Below the pieces are notes generated by a model. The model was not told where the DNA came from, ran no database searches, and saw only the letters and a program-made list of their open reading frames with translations. A DNA stretch of 64,000 nucleotides, from the NCBI RefSeq assembly GCF_018448785.1, contig NZ_JAHCLU010000012.1:62001-126000 (forward strand), in the 5' to 3' direction. The position numbers and the translations under genes were made by a program. Below, in pieces: positions 48,797 to 59,043 of the stretch. How positions within the stretch are numbered: position 1 is the stretch's first letter; each line of letters opens with the position of its first letter. The DNA is from Halomonas jincaotanensis. GTDB lineage: Bacteria > Pseudomonadota > Gammaproteobacteria > Pseudomonadales > Halomonadaceae.

Positions 48797-49240
48797 ATGG
48801 AATCAGGTCTCTCAAGTCTGCTCAGCGTCTCGATAGATTTCGAGACATCCCACCTGTTCTTCCCGAGGATCATCCACTGGACTCTGGCGGGACTTTTCGC
48901 CGTCATCCTGGTCACCAGGGTGCTTCCCTTCTTGGCCGCGGTGACACGAGGAGAGCGCACTCTGCCCATCGTGGGAGAGCGCATGGATGGCCTGCGTTTT
49001 TTCGGCACCTTGGCCCTGATCGTAGCCTATTTCTACCTGATGACGGTGGTGGGCGACATCTTCCCCTACACGGGCTACGGCTTCCTGTTCGTCTCGATGG
49101 CATTCGTTTTCCTGATGTCGCTGATGTACATGCACGAATGGACGAAGAAGAGCGTGACCATCGTAGTGATCAATGCCGTCGTCGCCCCTAGTCTGGCCTG
49201 GTACGTGCTGGCCAAGCTGTTCACTATCACCCTGCCGTGA
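48797..49240 (+). CDS. TTT transporter small membrane subunit (TctB), system 1
   Basis: The 147-residue protein has four hydrophobic segments and is placed between tctC and tctA, as TctB subunits are. The sequence is not strongly like well-known TctB proteins, so the call rests largely on size, topology and position. The frame is open from 48737; the ATG at 48797 follows GGAGCC. It overlaps an upstream GTG frame of tctA. Confidence 0.8.
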   Translation: MESGLSSLLSVSIDFETSHLFFPRIIHWTLAGLFAVILVTRVLPFLAAVTRGERTLPIVGERMDGLRFFGTLALIVAYFYLMTVVGDIFPYTGYGFLFVSMAFVFLMSLMYMHEWTKKSVTIVVINAVVAPSLAWYVLAKLFTITLP

Positions 49241-49257
49241 CCGAAGCGAGCGCCACC

Positions 49258-50820
49258 ATGGAATTCCTGTCACTTCTCGACATCACTTTCTTTCTTCTTG
49301 CCGGATTCGGGGCCCTAGTCGGCATCATTTTCGGCGCCATTCCCGGCATGACCGCCACCATGGCGGTGGCGGTCTGCCTGCCGCTGACCTATGCCCTGGG
49401 TCTGCACCACGGCCTGGCACTGCTGCTCGGCCTCTACGTGGGTGGAATCTCCGGTGGGATGGTGCCGGCGGTACTGCTGAATATTCCCGGTACGCCGTCC
49501 TCGATTACCACCACTTTCGATGGCTACCCTATGGCCCGCAAGGGAGAAGGGGAGAAGGCGCTGAAAGTGTGCGTCATCGCGTCGGTGGTCGGCGGGCTTG
49601 TCAGCGCCGCTGTGCTCTTCCTGTTCGCTCCCATGCTGGCCGACTTCTCGATCAAGTTCTCCTACGTGGAGAAGTTCCTGATCATCCTGCTGGCATTGAG
49701 TGTCATTGCCTCACTGTCGAGCAGCATGTTGATCGGCATCTTTAGCGGGGTCATCGGCATCTGGCTGAGCCTGATCGGCGACTACAGCATCTCCGATGGC
49801 GGTAACGGCAAGACCCGGTTGATGTTCGACTTCATGGAGCCCTATCTTTTCGAAGGGTTCTCGCTGCTACCGGTGCTGATCGGCATCTTCGGTATCTCCA
49901 CCATCCTGCTCGAAGCCGAGAAAGGAGTGAAGAGCGACACGGCCAACGAGCGTATCAAGATCGGCAAGGGGAGCCACTTCTCGCTTTCGATCTTCAAGGG
50001 GCGCATGACCAACCTGATGCGTTCGTCCTTCATCGGTACCTTCGTTGGCATGCTGCCTGGGGTTGGCGGCAGTGCCGCTTCAGTGCTGGCCTATACCCAG
50101 GAGAAGAACCTGGCGCGGGACTCGAGTGAGATGGGCAAGGGGGCGCCTCAGGGTCTGATCGCCTCGGAGTCGGCCAACAATGCGCTGACCGGTGGCGCCC
50201 TGATTCCACTGCTCTCCCTCGGCATTCCCGGTGACTCCACCACTGCGGTGCTGATCGGTGCCTTTACCCTCCAGGGCATCCAGGTGGGGCCGCTGTTCAT
50301 CCCGGAAAATCCCGAGACCTGGTACGTCATGATGACGGCGCTGGTATTCGCCAACATCGTGATGTTCTTTCTGATGTTCTATGCCATCAAGCACATTGCC
50401 AAGGTGGTGATGGTGCCCAAGCATATCCTCTACCCGATCATCGTGATGATGTGCGTGGTGGGAGCCTATGCCATCAATTACGGCATCATGTTCGACGTCT
50501 GGACCCTGTTGATCTTCGGCATCCTGGGCTATCTGGTCCAGAAGGTCGGCCTGGAGGTCGCCCCGCTGATCATCGGCTTCATCCTGGGAAGTCAGGCAGA
50601 GATCTACTTCGTCAAGAGCCTCGAGTCATTCGGAACTTTTTCCATCTTCTTCACCAAGAGCCCCATCGCGGTGGTGCTGTGGCTGCTGATCCTGGCCTCG
50701 GTGATCTTCTCGATTGTCATGGGGTTCAAATCTCGCGCCAGGGAGAAGATGGAGCTGACCCAGATCTCTGGCAGCACGCAAACTGATTCTGGAAAACGTC
50801 ATGACACAAATAGCCGCTAA
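49258..50820 (+). CDS. TTT transporter large membrane subunit (TctA), system 1
   Basis: This protein (520 residues from the ATG) has about 11-12 membrane segments and the TctA signatures [21 protein letters not shown] and [19 protein letters not shown]. It forms the sodium- or proton-driven permease with TctB. A GTG at 49237 that overlaps the tctB stop is an alternative start. The 3' end overlaps garD by 20 bp, so transporter and enzyme are translationally linked. Confidence 0.93.
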   Translation: MEFLSLLDITFFLLAGFGALVGIIFGAIPGMTATMAVAVCLPLTYALGLHHGLALLLGLYVGGISGGMVPAVLLNIPGTPSSITTTFDGYPMARKGEGEKALKVCVIASVVGGLVSAAVLFLFAPMLADFSIKFSYVEKFLIILLALSVIASLSSSMLIGIFSGVIGIWLSLIGDYSISDGGNGKTRLMFDFMEPYLFEGFSLLPVLIGIFGISTILLEAEKGVKSDTANERIKIGKGSHFSLSIFKGRMTNLMRSSFIGTFVGMLPGVGGSAASVLAYTQEKNLARDSSEMGKGAPQGLIASESANNALTGGALIPLLSLGIPGDSTTAVLIGAFTLQGIQVGPLFIPENPETWYVMMTALVFANIVMFFLMFYAIKHIAKVVMVPKHILYPIIVMMCVVGAYAINYGIMFDVWTLLIFGILGYLVQKVGLEVAPLIIGFILGSQAEIYFVKSLESFGTFSIFFTKSPIAVVLWLLILASVIFSIVMGFKSRAREKMELTQISGSTQTDSGKRHDTNSR

Positions 50821-52369
50821 TGCCCGGGTGATTCGGGTGCACCCGAACGATAATGTCGCCATCGTGGTCGAGCGCGGTGGCCTTACCGAAGGCACTGCCA
50901 TCGAGGGCGGCGTCACCACTACGATGGCCATTCCCCAGGGCCATAAGGTAGCGCTGGTAGCGCTAGCCGAGGGCGATCGGATAATTCGCTACGGCGAGGT
51001 CATCGGCACGGCGGTGTCGGCCATCTGCCGTGGCGGTCACGTCAACGAGACCAACGTGCGCCTGCCCACCGCCCCGGCGCTCGGTGAATTGCCCCTGGCC
51101 ACCCGCGAGCCACCCGCAGTAGAAGCACTTGAGGGGTATACCTTCGAGGGTTTTCGCAACCCGGATGGCAGTGTCGGCACCAAGAACGTGCTCGGTATCA
51201 CGACCAGCGTGCAGTGCGTGGCCGGTACCGTCGATTACGTGGTGCAGCGGATCAAGCATGAGATGCTGCCGCGCTTCCCAAACGTCGACGACGTGGTAGG
51301 CCTCAATCATTCCTATGGCTGCGGCGTGGCGATCAATGCGCCGGCCGCCGTGGTACCGATCCGTACCCTCAGGAACATCGCCCTTAATCCCAACTTCGGT
51401 AACGAGGTGATGGTGATCGGGCTAGGTTGCGAGAAATTGCAGCCCTCCACCCTGATCGATGACAAGCCGGTCAAGATCTACGAGAACACCGAAGCGGCGA
51501 ATCCGGACGCCAACGTGTTGAGCCTTCAGGATGAATCCTTCCACGGCTTCGGCGAAATGGTCGAGGGCATTCTGGCCATGGCCGAGCGTCACCTGGAGCG
51601 TCTCGATCGGCGCCGTCGCGAGACCTGTCCGGTGTCCGATCTGGCGGTCGGGATGCAATGCGGTGGCAGCGACGCCTTCTCCGGCGTGACCGCCAACCCT
51701 GCCGTGGGCTTCGCCACCGACTTGATCGTGCGAGCCGGGGGCAGCGTGATGTTCTCCGAGGTCACCGAGGTGCGTGATGCCATTCACCTGTTGACGCCGA
51801 GGGCGGTCGACCGCGAGGTGGGCCAGGCGCTGGTCGATCAGATGGCCTGGTACGACGACTACCTGGCCCAGGGCCAGGCGGACCGCAGCGCCAACCCCTC
51901 GCCCGGCAACAAGAAGGGCGGCCTCAGCAACGTGGTCGAGAAGGCGCTGGGCTCGGTGATCAAGTCGGGTAACTCACCCATCGTTGACGTCATCGGTCCC
52001 GGTGAGCGACTGCGTCGGCGAGGCCTGACTTTCGCCGCTACCCCGGCCAGCGACTTCATCTGCGGCACCCTGCAACTCGCCGCCGGCATGAACCTGCAGG
52101 TCTTCACCACCGGTCGCGGTACGCCCTACAACCTGTCCATGGCGCCGGTCATCAAGGTCTCCAGCAATTCGACGCTGGGACGGCGCTGGTTCGACCTGAT
52201 CGATCTCGATGCGGGACGCATTGCCACCGGCGAAGCCAGTATCGAGGACGTCGGCTGGGAGCTCTTTCACCTGATCCTGGAGGTCGCCAGCGGCCGGCAG
52301 CGCGTCGCCGCCGAGCGTCTCGGTCTCTACAACGATCTGGTGCTGTTCAACCCGGCGCCGGTCACCTGA
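50801..52369 (+). CDS. garD: Galactarate dehydratase
   Basis: GarD dehydrates galactarate (mucate) to 5-dehydro-4-deoxyglucarate. The 522-residue protein belongs to the UxaA/GarD family, with an N-terminal SAF-like domain (about 1-100) and the large catalytic domain containing [31 protein letters not shown] and [11 protein letters not shown]; the cysteines are likely iron ligands. The length equals that of E. coli GarD. It feeds the product directly to KdgD encoded in the same operon. Confidence 0.93.
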   Translation: MTQIAANARVIRVHPNDNVAIVVERGGLTEGTAIEGGVTTTMAIPQGHKVALVALAEGDRIIRYGEVIGTAVSAICRGGHVNETNVRLPTAPALGELPLATREPPAVEALEGYTFEGFRNPDGSVGTKNVLGITTSVQCVAGTVDYVVQRIKHEMLPRFPNVDDVVGLNHSYGCGVAINAPAAVVPIRTLRNIALNPNFGNEVMVIGLGCEKLQPSTLIDDKPVKIYENTEAANPDANVLSLQDESFHGFGEMVEGILAMAERHLERLDRRRRETCPVSDLAVGMQCGGSDAFSGVTANPAVGFATDLIVRAGGSVMFSEVTEVRDAIHLLTPRAVDREVGQALVDQMAWYDDYLAQGQADRSANPSPGNKKGGLSNVVEKALGSVIKSGNSPIVDVIGPGERLRRRGLTFAATPASDFICGTLQLAAGMNLQVFTTGRGTPYNLSMAPVIKVSSNSTLGRRWFDLIDLDAGRIATGEASIEDVGWELFHLILEVASGRQRVAAERLGLYNDLVLFNPAPVT

Positions 52370-52406
52370 TGCTCGACATCACAACATTTTTTGCGAGGCA
52401 AGACCC

Positions 52407-53732
52407 ATGTTTCCCAAGATCACCAAGATGAATATCGTGCCCGTCGCGGGCTACGACGGCTTTCTGCTGAACCTCAGCGGCGGCCATGCGCCCTGGTTTG
52501 TTCGATGTGTCGTGGTATTGGAGGATAGCGCTGGCAACAAGGGCGTAGGCGAGATCCCGTCCAGTGACGGTATTCTCAAGGGTCTCGAGCAGTGCCGTTC
52601 GCTGATCGAGGGCGCTCAGGTCAACGAGATGAAAAAGGTTCTGAGCCAGGCCCGTCAGGTGCTCTCGCGTAACGGGCCCGAAGAACGGGGGCGCCAGACC
52701 TTCGATCTGCGCGTGGCCGTGCACGTCGTCACCGCCATCGAATCGGCGCTGTTTGACCTCTTCGGCCAGGCGCTCGGGATGCCCGTGGCCGATCTCCTGG
52801 GGCAGTACGGCCGCCAGCGCGATGAGGTCGAAGCGCTTGGCTACCTGTTCCTGCTCGGCGACCCGGACAAGACCGATCTGCCGTATCCGAAGACGACCGA
52901 CCCGGTCGATGCCTGGGACGAGGTACGCTACCGCGAGGCGATGACGCCGGATGCCGTGGCCAACCTGGCCAAGGCCGCCTTTGATCGCTACGGCTTCAAG
53001 GACTTCAAGCTCAAGGGTGGCGTGCTGCCTGGCGAGGAAGAGGCCGACTGCATTCGTGCCTTGCACGAGGCCTTCCCCGAGGCGCGTCTGACGCTGGACC
53101 CCAATGGCGCCTGGAGCCTCGAGGAGGCGGTGCGGGTGTTGGAGCCGATCAAGGGGCTATTGAGCTACGCCGAGGATCCCTGTGGTCAGGAGGGCGGATT
53201 CTCGGGCCGCGAGACCATGGCCGAATTCAAGAAGCGCACCGGCCTTCCTACGGCCACCAACATGATCGCCACCGACTACAAGCAGCTCAAGCTGGCGGTT
53301 CAGCTTAACGCCGTGGACATTCCCCTGGCCGACTGTCACTTCTGGACCATGCAGGGGGCAGTCGCGGTAGGGGAGCTTTGCAACGAGTGGGGCATGACCT
53401 GGGGCTCGCACAGCAACAACCATTTCGACATCTCGCTGGCGATGATGACGCATGTGGCAGCGGCGTGTCCCGGCGAGATCACGGCCATCGATACGCACTG
53501 GATCTGGCAAGACGGGCAACGCATCACCCAGGAACCGCTGACAATCCGCGATGGCAAGTTGACGGTCCCGAAGACGCCTGGTCTGGGGATCACGCTGGAC
53601 GAGGACAAGTTGATGGAGGCGCATCAACTCTACCGTCAGCTGGATGTCGGTCAGCGCGACGACGCCATGGCGATGCAGTTTCTGATACCGGGGTGGTCTT
53701 TCGATCCGAAGCGGCCAGCCCTCGTTCGTTAG
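52407..53732 (+). CDS. gudD: Glucarate dehydratase
   Basis: GudD is an enolase-superfamily enzyme that dehydrates D-glucarate (and L-idarate) to 5-dehydro-4-deoxyglucarate. The 441-residue protein has Lys201/Lys203 in FKLKGG, metal-ligand Asp231 in LDPNGAW and His339 in GSHSNNHFD, the GlucD catalytic pattern. GCGAGGCAAG precedes the ATG. It is the last gene of operon A, so this operon handles both common C6 aldarates. Confidence 0.96.
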   Translation: MFPKITKMNIVPVAGYDGFLLNLSGGHAPWFVRCVVVLEDSAGNKGVGEIPSSDGILKGLEQCRSLIEGAQVNEMKKVLSQARQVLSRNGPEERGRQTFDLRVAVHVVTAIESALFDLFGQALGMPVADLLGQYGRQRDEVEALGYLFLLGDPDKTDLPYPKTTDPVDAWDEVRYREAMTPDAVANLAKAAFDRYGFKDFKLKGGVLPGEEEADCIRALHEAFPEARLTLDPNGAWSLEEAVRVLEPIKGLLSYAEDPCGQEGGFSGRETMAEFKKRTGLPTATNMIATDYKQLKLAVQLNAVDIPLADCHFWTMQGAVAVGELCNEWGMTWGSHSNNHFDISLAMMTHVAAACPGEITAIDTHWIWQDGQRITQEPLTIRDGKLTVPKTPGLGITLDEDKLMEAHQLYRQLDVGQRDDAMAMQFLIPGWSFDPKRPALVR

Positions 53733-53778
53733 AGCTTTCAGGCGTATTCAGTGACATGAGCGATCCTATTGTGTAACA

Positions 53779-53815
53779 GCACTGGGGCTTGCCTCCTTCG
53801 GGTTCTCCCCAGTGC
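53779..53815 (+). terminator. Stem-loop after gudD
   Basis: GCACTGGGG and CCCCAGTGC form a 9-bp stem with a 19-nt loop, 46 bp after the gudD stop. There is no T run, so termination strength is uncertain. Confidence 0.5.
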
Positions 53816-53861
53816 GTCACTATCATGCTTGGTCAGTAAGGAAGATAAAGATGAGCATTCA

Positions 53862-53940
53862 ACTTTGGTCACGATTATCGTGAAGTCGCTTGCGGAACCA
53901 CAAGACCAACACTACCTTGAAGGTTGTATGATGTATGACA
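53862..53940 (+). promoter_or_regulatory. Promoter/operator module B of the kdgD2-TRAP-uronate operon
   Basis: The same parts occur with the same spacing as in module A: ACTTTGGTC (from 53862) with perfect palindrome TCACGATTATCGTGA (53869-53883), TTGCGG (53890-53895), 17 bp, TACCTT (53913-53918), 5 bp and TTGTATGATGTATGACA (53924-53940). The A and B palindromes differ at paired positions that keep the symmetry, which points to a dimeric DNA-binding protein. The remainder of the 315-bp gap (53733-54047) is the post-gudD stem-loop and the kdgD2 leader. Confidence 0.8.
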
Positions 53941-54047
53941 AAAAGACGTAGCATTTAGTTATCCATCCATGAGACTCCGCAACAGAAACCAAATCTTCTG
54001 CTGTAGTTAAGAAGAAGCCACATTGACGCGCAAAAGAGGACGACCGG

Positions 54048-54962
54048 GTGAAATTTTCAGTAGACGAGGTGACACGCGCCCTGGGGGATGGATTGCTCTC
54101 CTTTCCCATCACCGACTTCGACGAGCAGGGCAACTTCGATCCCGACAGCTATCGCCAGCGCCTGACGTGGTTTATCAGCCACGACATTTCGGCCGTCTTT
54201 GTCGCCGGCGGGACGGGCGAGTTCTTCAACCTGACCCTCGAGGAGTTCCGTGAGATCGTCACCCTGGCGGTCGAAGTGGTGGACGGCAAGTTGCCGGTGA
54301 TTGCCAGTGCCGGCTTGAGCGTCGGCAGCGGCAAGGCCTTCGCCAAGGCGGCGGAAGAGGCGGGCGCCGACGGGATCCTGCTGATGCCGCCCTACCTGAC
54401 CGAGTGTCCCCAGGATGGCCTGGTCGAGTATGCCCGGCAGATCTGCGATGCCACCTCGCTCAATGTCGTTTACTACAACCGCGGCAACGGCATTTTGACT
54501 GCCGCCTCCGTCCAGGCACTGGCCGACAGCTGCGCCAATTTCATCGCGCTCAAGGACGGCAAGGGTGACATCCAGGCGCTGAACAAGATCGTCAAGACGG
54601 TCGGGGATCGTCTGGTCTATATCGGGGGCGTCCCCACCGCCGAAATCTTCGCCGAGGCGTATCTGTCCATCGGCGTCAATACGTACTCATCGGCCGTGTT
54701 CAACTTCGTTCCGGACATGGCCGTGACGTTCTACAAGGAACTGCGCAAGGGCAACAGTGAAGCCGTCAAGCAGATCACCAACGACTTCTTCATTCCCTTC
54801 GTGGACCTCAGGGATCGGAAGGCCGGCTATGCGGTCAGCCTGATCAAGGCGGGCGCCGAGCTCATCGGTCGCCCGGCGGGAAGTGTCCGGGCGCCGCTGA
54901 GCATGCCGACTTCCGAGGAGCGCCAGCAGCTCGAAAAGCTGATTGGCAGTGTCAAGCAGTAA
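54048..54962 (+). CDS. kdgD: 5-dehydro-4-deoxyglucarate dehydratase, copy 2
   Basis: This 304-residue paralogue of the enzyme at 46680 differs by eight substitutions and one missing C-terminal residue. The catalytic Lys169, Tyr143 and GGTGE are unchanged, so both copies should be active. The start is again a GTG, and the similarity extends at least 26 bp upstream (54022). It heads the operon with the TRAP transporter and uronate-oxidation genes, giving each route its own KdgD. Confidence 0.95.
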   Translation: MKFSVDEVTRALGDGLLSFPITDFDEQGNFDPDSYRQRLTWFISHDISAVFVAGGTGEFFNLTLEEFREIVTLAVEVVDGKLPVIASAGLSVGSGKAFAKAAEEAGADGILLMPPYLTECPQDGLVEYARQICDATSLNVVYYNRGNGILTAASVQALADSCANFIALKDGKGDIQALNKIVKTVGDRLVYIGGVPTAEIFAEAYLSIGVNTYSSAVFNFVPDMAVTFYKELRKGNSEAVKQITNDFFIPFVDLRDRKAGYAVSLIKAGAELIGRPAGSVRAPLSMPTSEERQQLEKLIGSVKQ

Positions 54963-55001
54963 TCAAACTTCGCCAGTTTCATCAAAGAAAGGTTTACTGA
55001 A

Positions 55002-56000
55002 ATGCAAACAAAGACAATCAGAGCAGGTGCACTACTCCCCGCTACCACCATCGTAGCTTCGATGATGCTGTTTGCCGCCCCAGTTCAAGCAGAAGATTGG
55101 AGAGGGTGGAATATTCACCCACCAGGTTATCCAAATACCGTTGCCTTGGAAGCCTTCGCAGAAGCGGTAGGAGAAAAGACGGAGGGCCGAGTCACCGCTC
55201 AGGTCTACAACAATGCGGTACTGGGTGATCAACCCGATGCCATTGAGCAGACACGCAGCGGTGCACTGGATTTCGCCAACTTCAACATGGGACCCATGGG
55301 ACCCATCGTCAACGAAACCAACGTGCTTTCCCTGCCCTTTATCTTCGACAGTGTCGACCACATGCACACCGTCATGGATGGAGAAATCGGCGACCGTTTC
55401 GCCGAGGCATTGGCCGAAAAGAATCTGATCGCCTTGTCATGGTTTGACTCTGGTGCAAGGAGTCTCTACAACACCGAGCGTCCGATTCATACACCCGAGG
55501 ACGTCCAGGGACTCAAGATTCGGGTCATGAATAACGATCTTTACGTAAACATGATCGAGGCATTGGGAGGCAATGCCACGCCGATGGCTTATGGAGAAGT
55601 TTATCAGAGTCTGACAACCGGCGTACTGGATGGAGCCGAGAACAACTATCCATCATTCGAGTCGAGTAACCACTATGAAGCTGTCGGTTACTATTCCCTG
55701 ACTGAGCATCTTATTATTCCCGAGTGCCTATGTATTGCAAAGGCAAGCTGGGAAGCCCTTTCAGATGAAGATCAGACCATCATCGAAGAGGAAGCCGTGA
55801 AAGCTTCTCAAATGCAGCGTGAGCTTTGGGTAAAGAGCTCGCAGGAAAGCCGCCAGAAGGTCCTGGATGCAGGGGTCGAGATCAATGAAGTGGAAGATAA
55901 GGCCGCTTTCCAGGAGTTGATGCAGCCCGTCTATGCGGAGTTCATTGCTGAAAACCCCGAGCTGGAATCGCTGATCGACGATATCCGGACCACCGAGTAA
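55002..56000 (+). CDS. TRAP transporter substrate-binding protein DctP
   Basis: The 332-residue secreted protein has a signal peptide (about 1-27, VQA) and the DctP fold, with GLKIRVMNNDLYVNMIEALG, AYGEVYQSLTTGVLDGAENN and Arg residues expected to bind a carboxylate. The neighbours suggest hexuronate uptake. The coding sequence is visibly richer in A and T than the surrounding genes, which may reflect a separate origin. Confidence 0.93.
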   Translation: MQTKTIRAGALLPATTIVASMMLFAAPVQAEDWRGWNIHPPGYPNTVALEAFAEAVGEKTEGRVTAQVYNNAVLGDQPDAIEQTRSGALDFANFNMGPMGPIVNETNVLSLPFIFDSVDHMHTVMDGEIGDRFAEALAEKNLIALSWFDSGARSLYNTERPIHTPEDVQGLKIRVMNNDLYVNMIEALGGNATPMAYGEVYQSLTTGVLDGAENNYPSFESSNHYEAVGYYSLTEHLIIPECLCIAKASWEALSDEDQTIIEEEAVKASQMQRELWVKSSQESRQKVLDAGVEINEVEDKAAFQELMQPVYAEFIAENPELESLIDDIRTTE

Positions 56001-56063
56001 CATTTTATCAATACCACTCTCCCGGCAAATGACCTCTGCCGGGAGATCACAAGGAATGACCAC

Positions 56064-56600
56064 GTGACTACCTCCCCCGAAACGTCGGAAGAGGGCAGGG
56101 ACTCCCCACCAGAAAGCAGCGTAGATCGACTCCTGGATAGTATTGCCGCTTTCTGTCTCTGGACGGGAGGCATCCTTCTCGTCGCCCTCATCATCATTTT
56201 TGGTTGGCTGGTCTTCGGCCGGTATGTACTAAACGACACGCCGACATGGGTGGAACAGGCAGCCTTGGTAATGATCGTCTATATCACCTGCCTTGGGGCT
56301 GCAGCCGGCGTGCGCTACAACACTCATCTCAATATCGATTTCATACGCGAAGGCCTCCCCGCTCCCATCAATCGCGCAATGCATCACCTTGCTGACCTCT
56401 TCGTATTGATGTTCGGAGGCTTCATGGCCCAACAGGGATGGGGATTGGTGATGACGAATCTGGAGAGGGCCATCCCAATGATCGGTCTGTCTGAAAGCTG
56501 GCGAGCGGCACCCCTTGTGGTCTGCGGTGTGCTCATGGTTCTTTTCTCGGGCGCCAATATTTGCAAGCGAATTTTTGCCCAAGAAATGAAGAGGAACTAA
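56064..56600 (+). CDS. TRAP transporter small membrane subunit DctQ
   Basis: The 178-residue protein has four hydrophobic segments after a charged N terminus, with WVEQAALVMIVYITCLGAA and ARYNTHLNIDF-like residues (VRYNTHLNID) typical of DctQ. The start is a GTG at 56064 after AAGGA; the ATG eight bases earlier opens only a three-codon frame. dctM starts 2 bp after the stop. Confidence 0.92.
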   Translation: MTTSPETSEEGRDSPPESSVDRLLDSIAAFCLWTGGILLVALIIIFGWLVFGRYVLNDTPTWVEQAALVMIVYITCLGAAAGVRYNTHLNIDFIREGLPAPINRAMHHLADLFVLMFGGFMAQQGWGLVMTNLERAIPMIGLSESWRAAPLVVCGVLMVLFSGANICKRIFAQEMKRN

Positions 56601-56602
56601 CT

Positions 56603-57883
56603 ATGGGACTGATCATACTTTTCGGGATCTTCTTTCTGGGATTGATCGTCGGTGCGCCAGTGGCCTTTGCCGTGGGTCTGGCCGCCATCGCCGCCTTTAT
56701 CTATGAAGGCTTGCCTCTGTTCGTCGCCTTTCAGCGTATTCTCTCCGGGATATCCGTTTTTTCATTGTTGGCGATTCCCTTCTTTATTTTCGCAGGCGAG
56801 CTGATGCTGCATGGCGGGATCTCCACCCGCCTGGTGCGACTCGCCTCGGCGATGGTCGGCAGGATCCGCGGCGGTCTGGGCATGGTAAACATCTTTGCCT
56901 CCATGCTGTTCGGGGGCATTTCGGGTTCAGCAGTGGCAGACACGTCGGCACTCGGGTCCATTCTGGTGCCTATCATGAAGGAAAAGGGTTACGACGCAGA
57001 TTACGCCGTCAACGTGACGGTGACATCCTCGGTTGCCGGGGTAGTGATACCGCCCAGCCACAACATGATTCTCTACGCGGTAGCTGCGGGTGGCGGCATC
57101 TCGGTGACCCAGCTTTTCATCGCGGGTATCGTACCTGGCATCCTGATGTGCCTGACCCTGGCCGTGGCGGCCTATGTCGTCGCAGTGAAGCGCGGCTATA
57201 AGGGAGAAGCCTTTCCCGGCTGGCGTGCCCTTGTGATCAGCATGGCGGTTGCCCTGCCAGGGCTCCTCACCGCAGTGATCATCGTCGGTGGGGTCCTCTC
57301 GGGGATCCTGACGGTGACCGAGTCGGGGGCGTTCGGTGCCATCTATGCAGTGGTGGTGACTGGGCTTGTCTATCGTGAGCTGAAATGGGAACCCTTCAAG
57401 GTCGCCGTACTCCAGTCCGTCAAGACGACTTCCCTAGTGATGATTCTCGTGGGCTGTGCCTCGGCATTCTCCTACTTGCTCGCACTCTACAATGTCCCGG
57501 AGATGCTGACATCGGGCCTCATGGCGATTTCCGATCGACCCCTCGTCATCTTCCTGATGCTCAATCTCATTCTGCTGGTGCTGGGAATGATCATGGACAT
57601 GGCGGCGCTGATATTGATCTGCACGCCGATCTTTCTTCCCGTGGCAATGGAGTTCGGCATGGACCCGATCCAGTTCGGGATCATCCTGATGATGAACCTG
57701 GGGCTGGGTCTTTGTACGCCACCCGTGGGGGCCTGTCTCTTCGTAGGCTGCGTGATAGGAAAGATCAAGATCGAGCAGGCGGTGCGCACCATCTGGCCAT
57801 TCTATCTTGCTCTTCTTGTCGCCTTGATGCTCGTAACCTATGTCCCGGCGATCTCCCTGACGCTACCTGGCATGTTCGATTGA
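56603..57883 (+). CDS. TRAP transporter large membrane subunit DctM
   Basis: The 426-residue permease has about 12 membrane segments and the DctM hallmarks FIFAGELMLHGGIS, FGGISGSAVADTSALGS and PPSHNMI. It is the sodium-coupled channel partner of DctPQ. The frame is open from 56561, but the ATG at 56603 after GAGGAA gives the standard length. Confidence 0.94.
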   Translation: MGLIILFGIFFLGLIVGAPVAFAVGLAAIAAFIYEGLPLFVAFQRILSGISVFSLLAIPFFIFAGELMLHGGISTRLVRLASAMVGRIRGGLGMVNIFASMLFGGISGSAVADTSALGSILVPIMKEKGYDADYAVNVTVTSSVAGVVIPPSHNMILYAVAAGGGISVTQLFIAGIVPGILMCLTLAVAAYVVAVKRGYKGEAFPGWRALVISMAVALPGLLTAVIIVGGVLSGILTVTESGAFGAIYAVVVTGLVYRELKWEPFKVAVLQSVKTTSLVMILVGCASAFSYLLALYNVPEMLTSGLMAISDRPLVIFLMLNLILLVLGMIMDMAALILICTPIFLPVAMEFGMDPIQFGIILMMNLGLGLCTPPVGACLFVGCVIGKIKIEQAVRTIWPFYLALLVALMLVTYVPAISLTLPGMFD

Positions 57884-57906
57884 TACTTTTTCATGGATTC
57901 ACGTAA

Positions 57907-59043
57907 ATGAAAGTAGAAGCTGTACATACCCATATCCTCGACCACAGGCTGGATACGACCTTCGAGAGTGCTTCCATGCATTTTGCCCGTCGCCAACACT
58001 GCCTGGTCGAGGTGGTCTGTGATGATGGCACCATCGGTTGGGGCGAGTGCCTGGGGCCGGCGAAGTTAAATGCTGCGGTCGTCGAAGCCTATGCGGCGGC
58101 TTTGATCGGTCAGGATCCATTACAAACAGAAAAAATATGGCTTGAGCTTTACAACCGCCTGCGTGACCAAGGGCAGCGAGGCCTGACCGTTACCGCCTTG
58201 AGTGGCATCGATATTGCGCTCTGGGATATCAAGGGCAAGCATTTCGGGGCGTCCATCTCCATGCTATTGGGCGGGCGCTTCCGTGACAGTGTGCGTGCCT
58301 ATGCCACCGGTTCCTTCCGGCGTGAAGGTGTCGACCGAGTCGAGGACATTTCGCGTGAAGTCGCGGGCTATCGGCAGCAGGGGTTTCATGCCGTAAAGAT
58401 CAAGATCGGCTTCGATGTCGAGGAGGACCTGCGTGTCATCGAGGCGGTGCGCGAATCCATCGGGCCTGACGTGCGCCTGATGATCGACGCCAACCATGGC
58501 TACGATTATTTGGAGGCGGTGGAGGTGGGCAGGCGTGCCGCGCATTTTGGCGTCGACTGGTTCGAGGAACCGGTACTGCCGGAGCATATTTCAGCCTATC
58601 GTGCCGTGCGCGCCGATCAACCGATCCCCGTGGCGGGAGGCGAAACCTGGCACGGCCGTTATGCCATGCTCGAACCCTTGTCGACCCGCGCCGTGGATAT
58701 TCTGCAACCCGACATCTGCGGGGTAGGAGGCTTCACCGAGATTCGTCGAGTGGCCGACATGGCGGCCACGCACGGCGTGCGCCTGGTGCCGCATGTCTGG
58801 GGCACGGCCGTGTGCCTGGCCGCTAGCCTGCAACTCATGGCCGCGATGCTGCCCAATCCACCTCGTCGTAACCCGATCGAGCCCATCCTTGAATTTGATC
58901 GCACGGAGAACCCGTTCCGTCAGGCCGTCGTGCAAACGCCGATCGAGCATGACCAAGGCGTGGTGCGCATCCCGGACGGCCCTGGCCTGGGTATCGAGAT
59001 CAACCGCGACGCGTTGCGCCAATTCGCTTTGAAGGAGACATGA
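57907..59043 (+). CDS. gci: D-galactarolactone cycloisomerase-like enolase-superfamily enzyme
   Basis: This mandelate-racemase-subgroup protein has 378 residues, the length of Agrobacterium Gci. It shows Lys164-x-Lys166 (VKIKIG), metal ligands Asp194, Glu220 and Glu246, and His296 in VPHVWGT. Gci opens D-galactaro-1,4-lactone to 3-deoxy-2-keto-hexarate (5-dehydro-4-deoxyglucarate). With the adjacent lactone isomerase and udh the assignment is good, but a galactarate or talarate dehydratase activity cannot be excluded. It overlaps the next gene by 4 bp. Confidence 0.82.
   Translation: MKVEAVHTHILDHRLDTTFESASMHFARRQHCLVEVVCDDGTIGWGECLGPAKLNAAVVEAYAAALIGQDPLQTEKIWLELYNRLRDQGQRGLTVTALSGIDIALWDIKGKHFGASISMLLGGRFRDSVRAYATGSFRREGVDRVEDISREVAGYRQQGFHAVKIKIGFDVEEDLRVIEAVRESIGPDVRLMIDANHGYDYLEAVEVGRRAAHFGVDWFEEPVLPEHISAYRAVRADQPIPVAGGETWHGRYAMLEPLSTRAVDILQPDICGVGGFTEIRRVADMAATHGVRLVPHVWGTAVCLAASLQLMAAMLPNPPRRNPIEPILEFDRTENPFRQAVVQTPIEHDQGVVRIPDGPGLGIEINRDALRQFALKET

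Noticed and set aside
53769-53951. 60-codon frame between gudD and kdgD2
   Set aside because: It runs through the conserved promoter/operator module and has no good ribosome-binding site.
56056-56067. ATG upstream of dctQ as its start
   Set aside because: It opens only ATG ACC ACG TGA; the GTG at 56064 starts the long frame.
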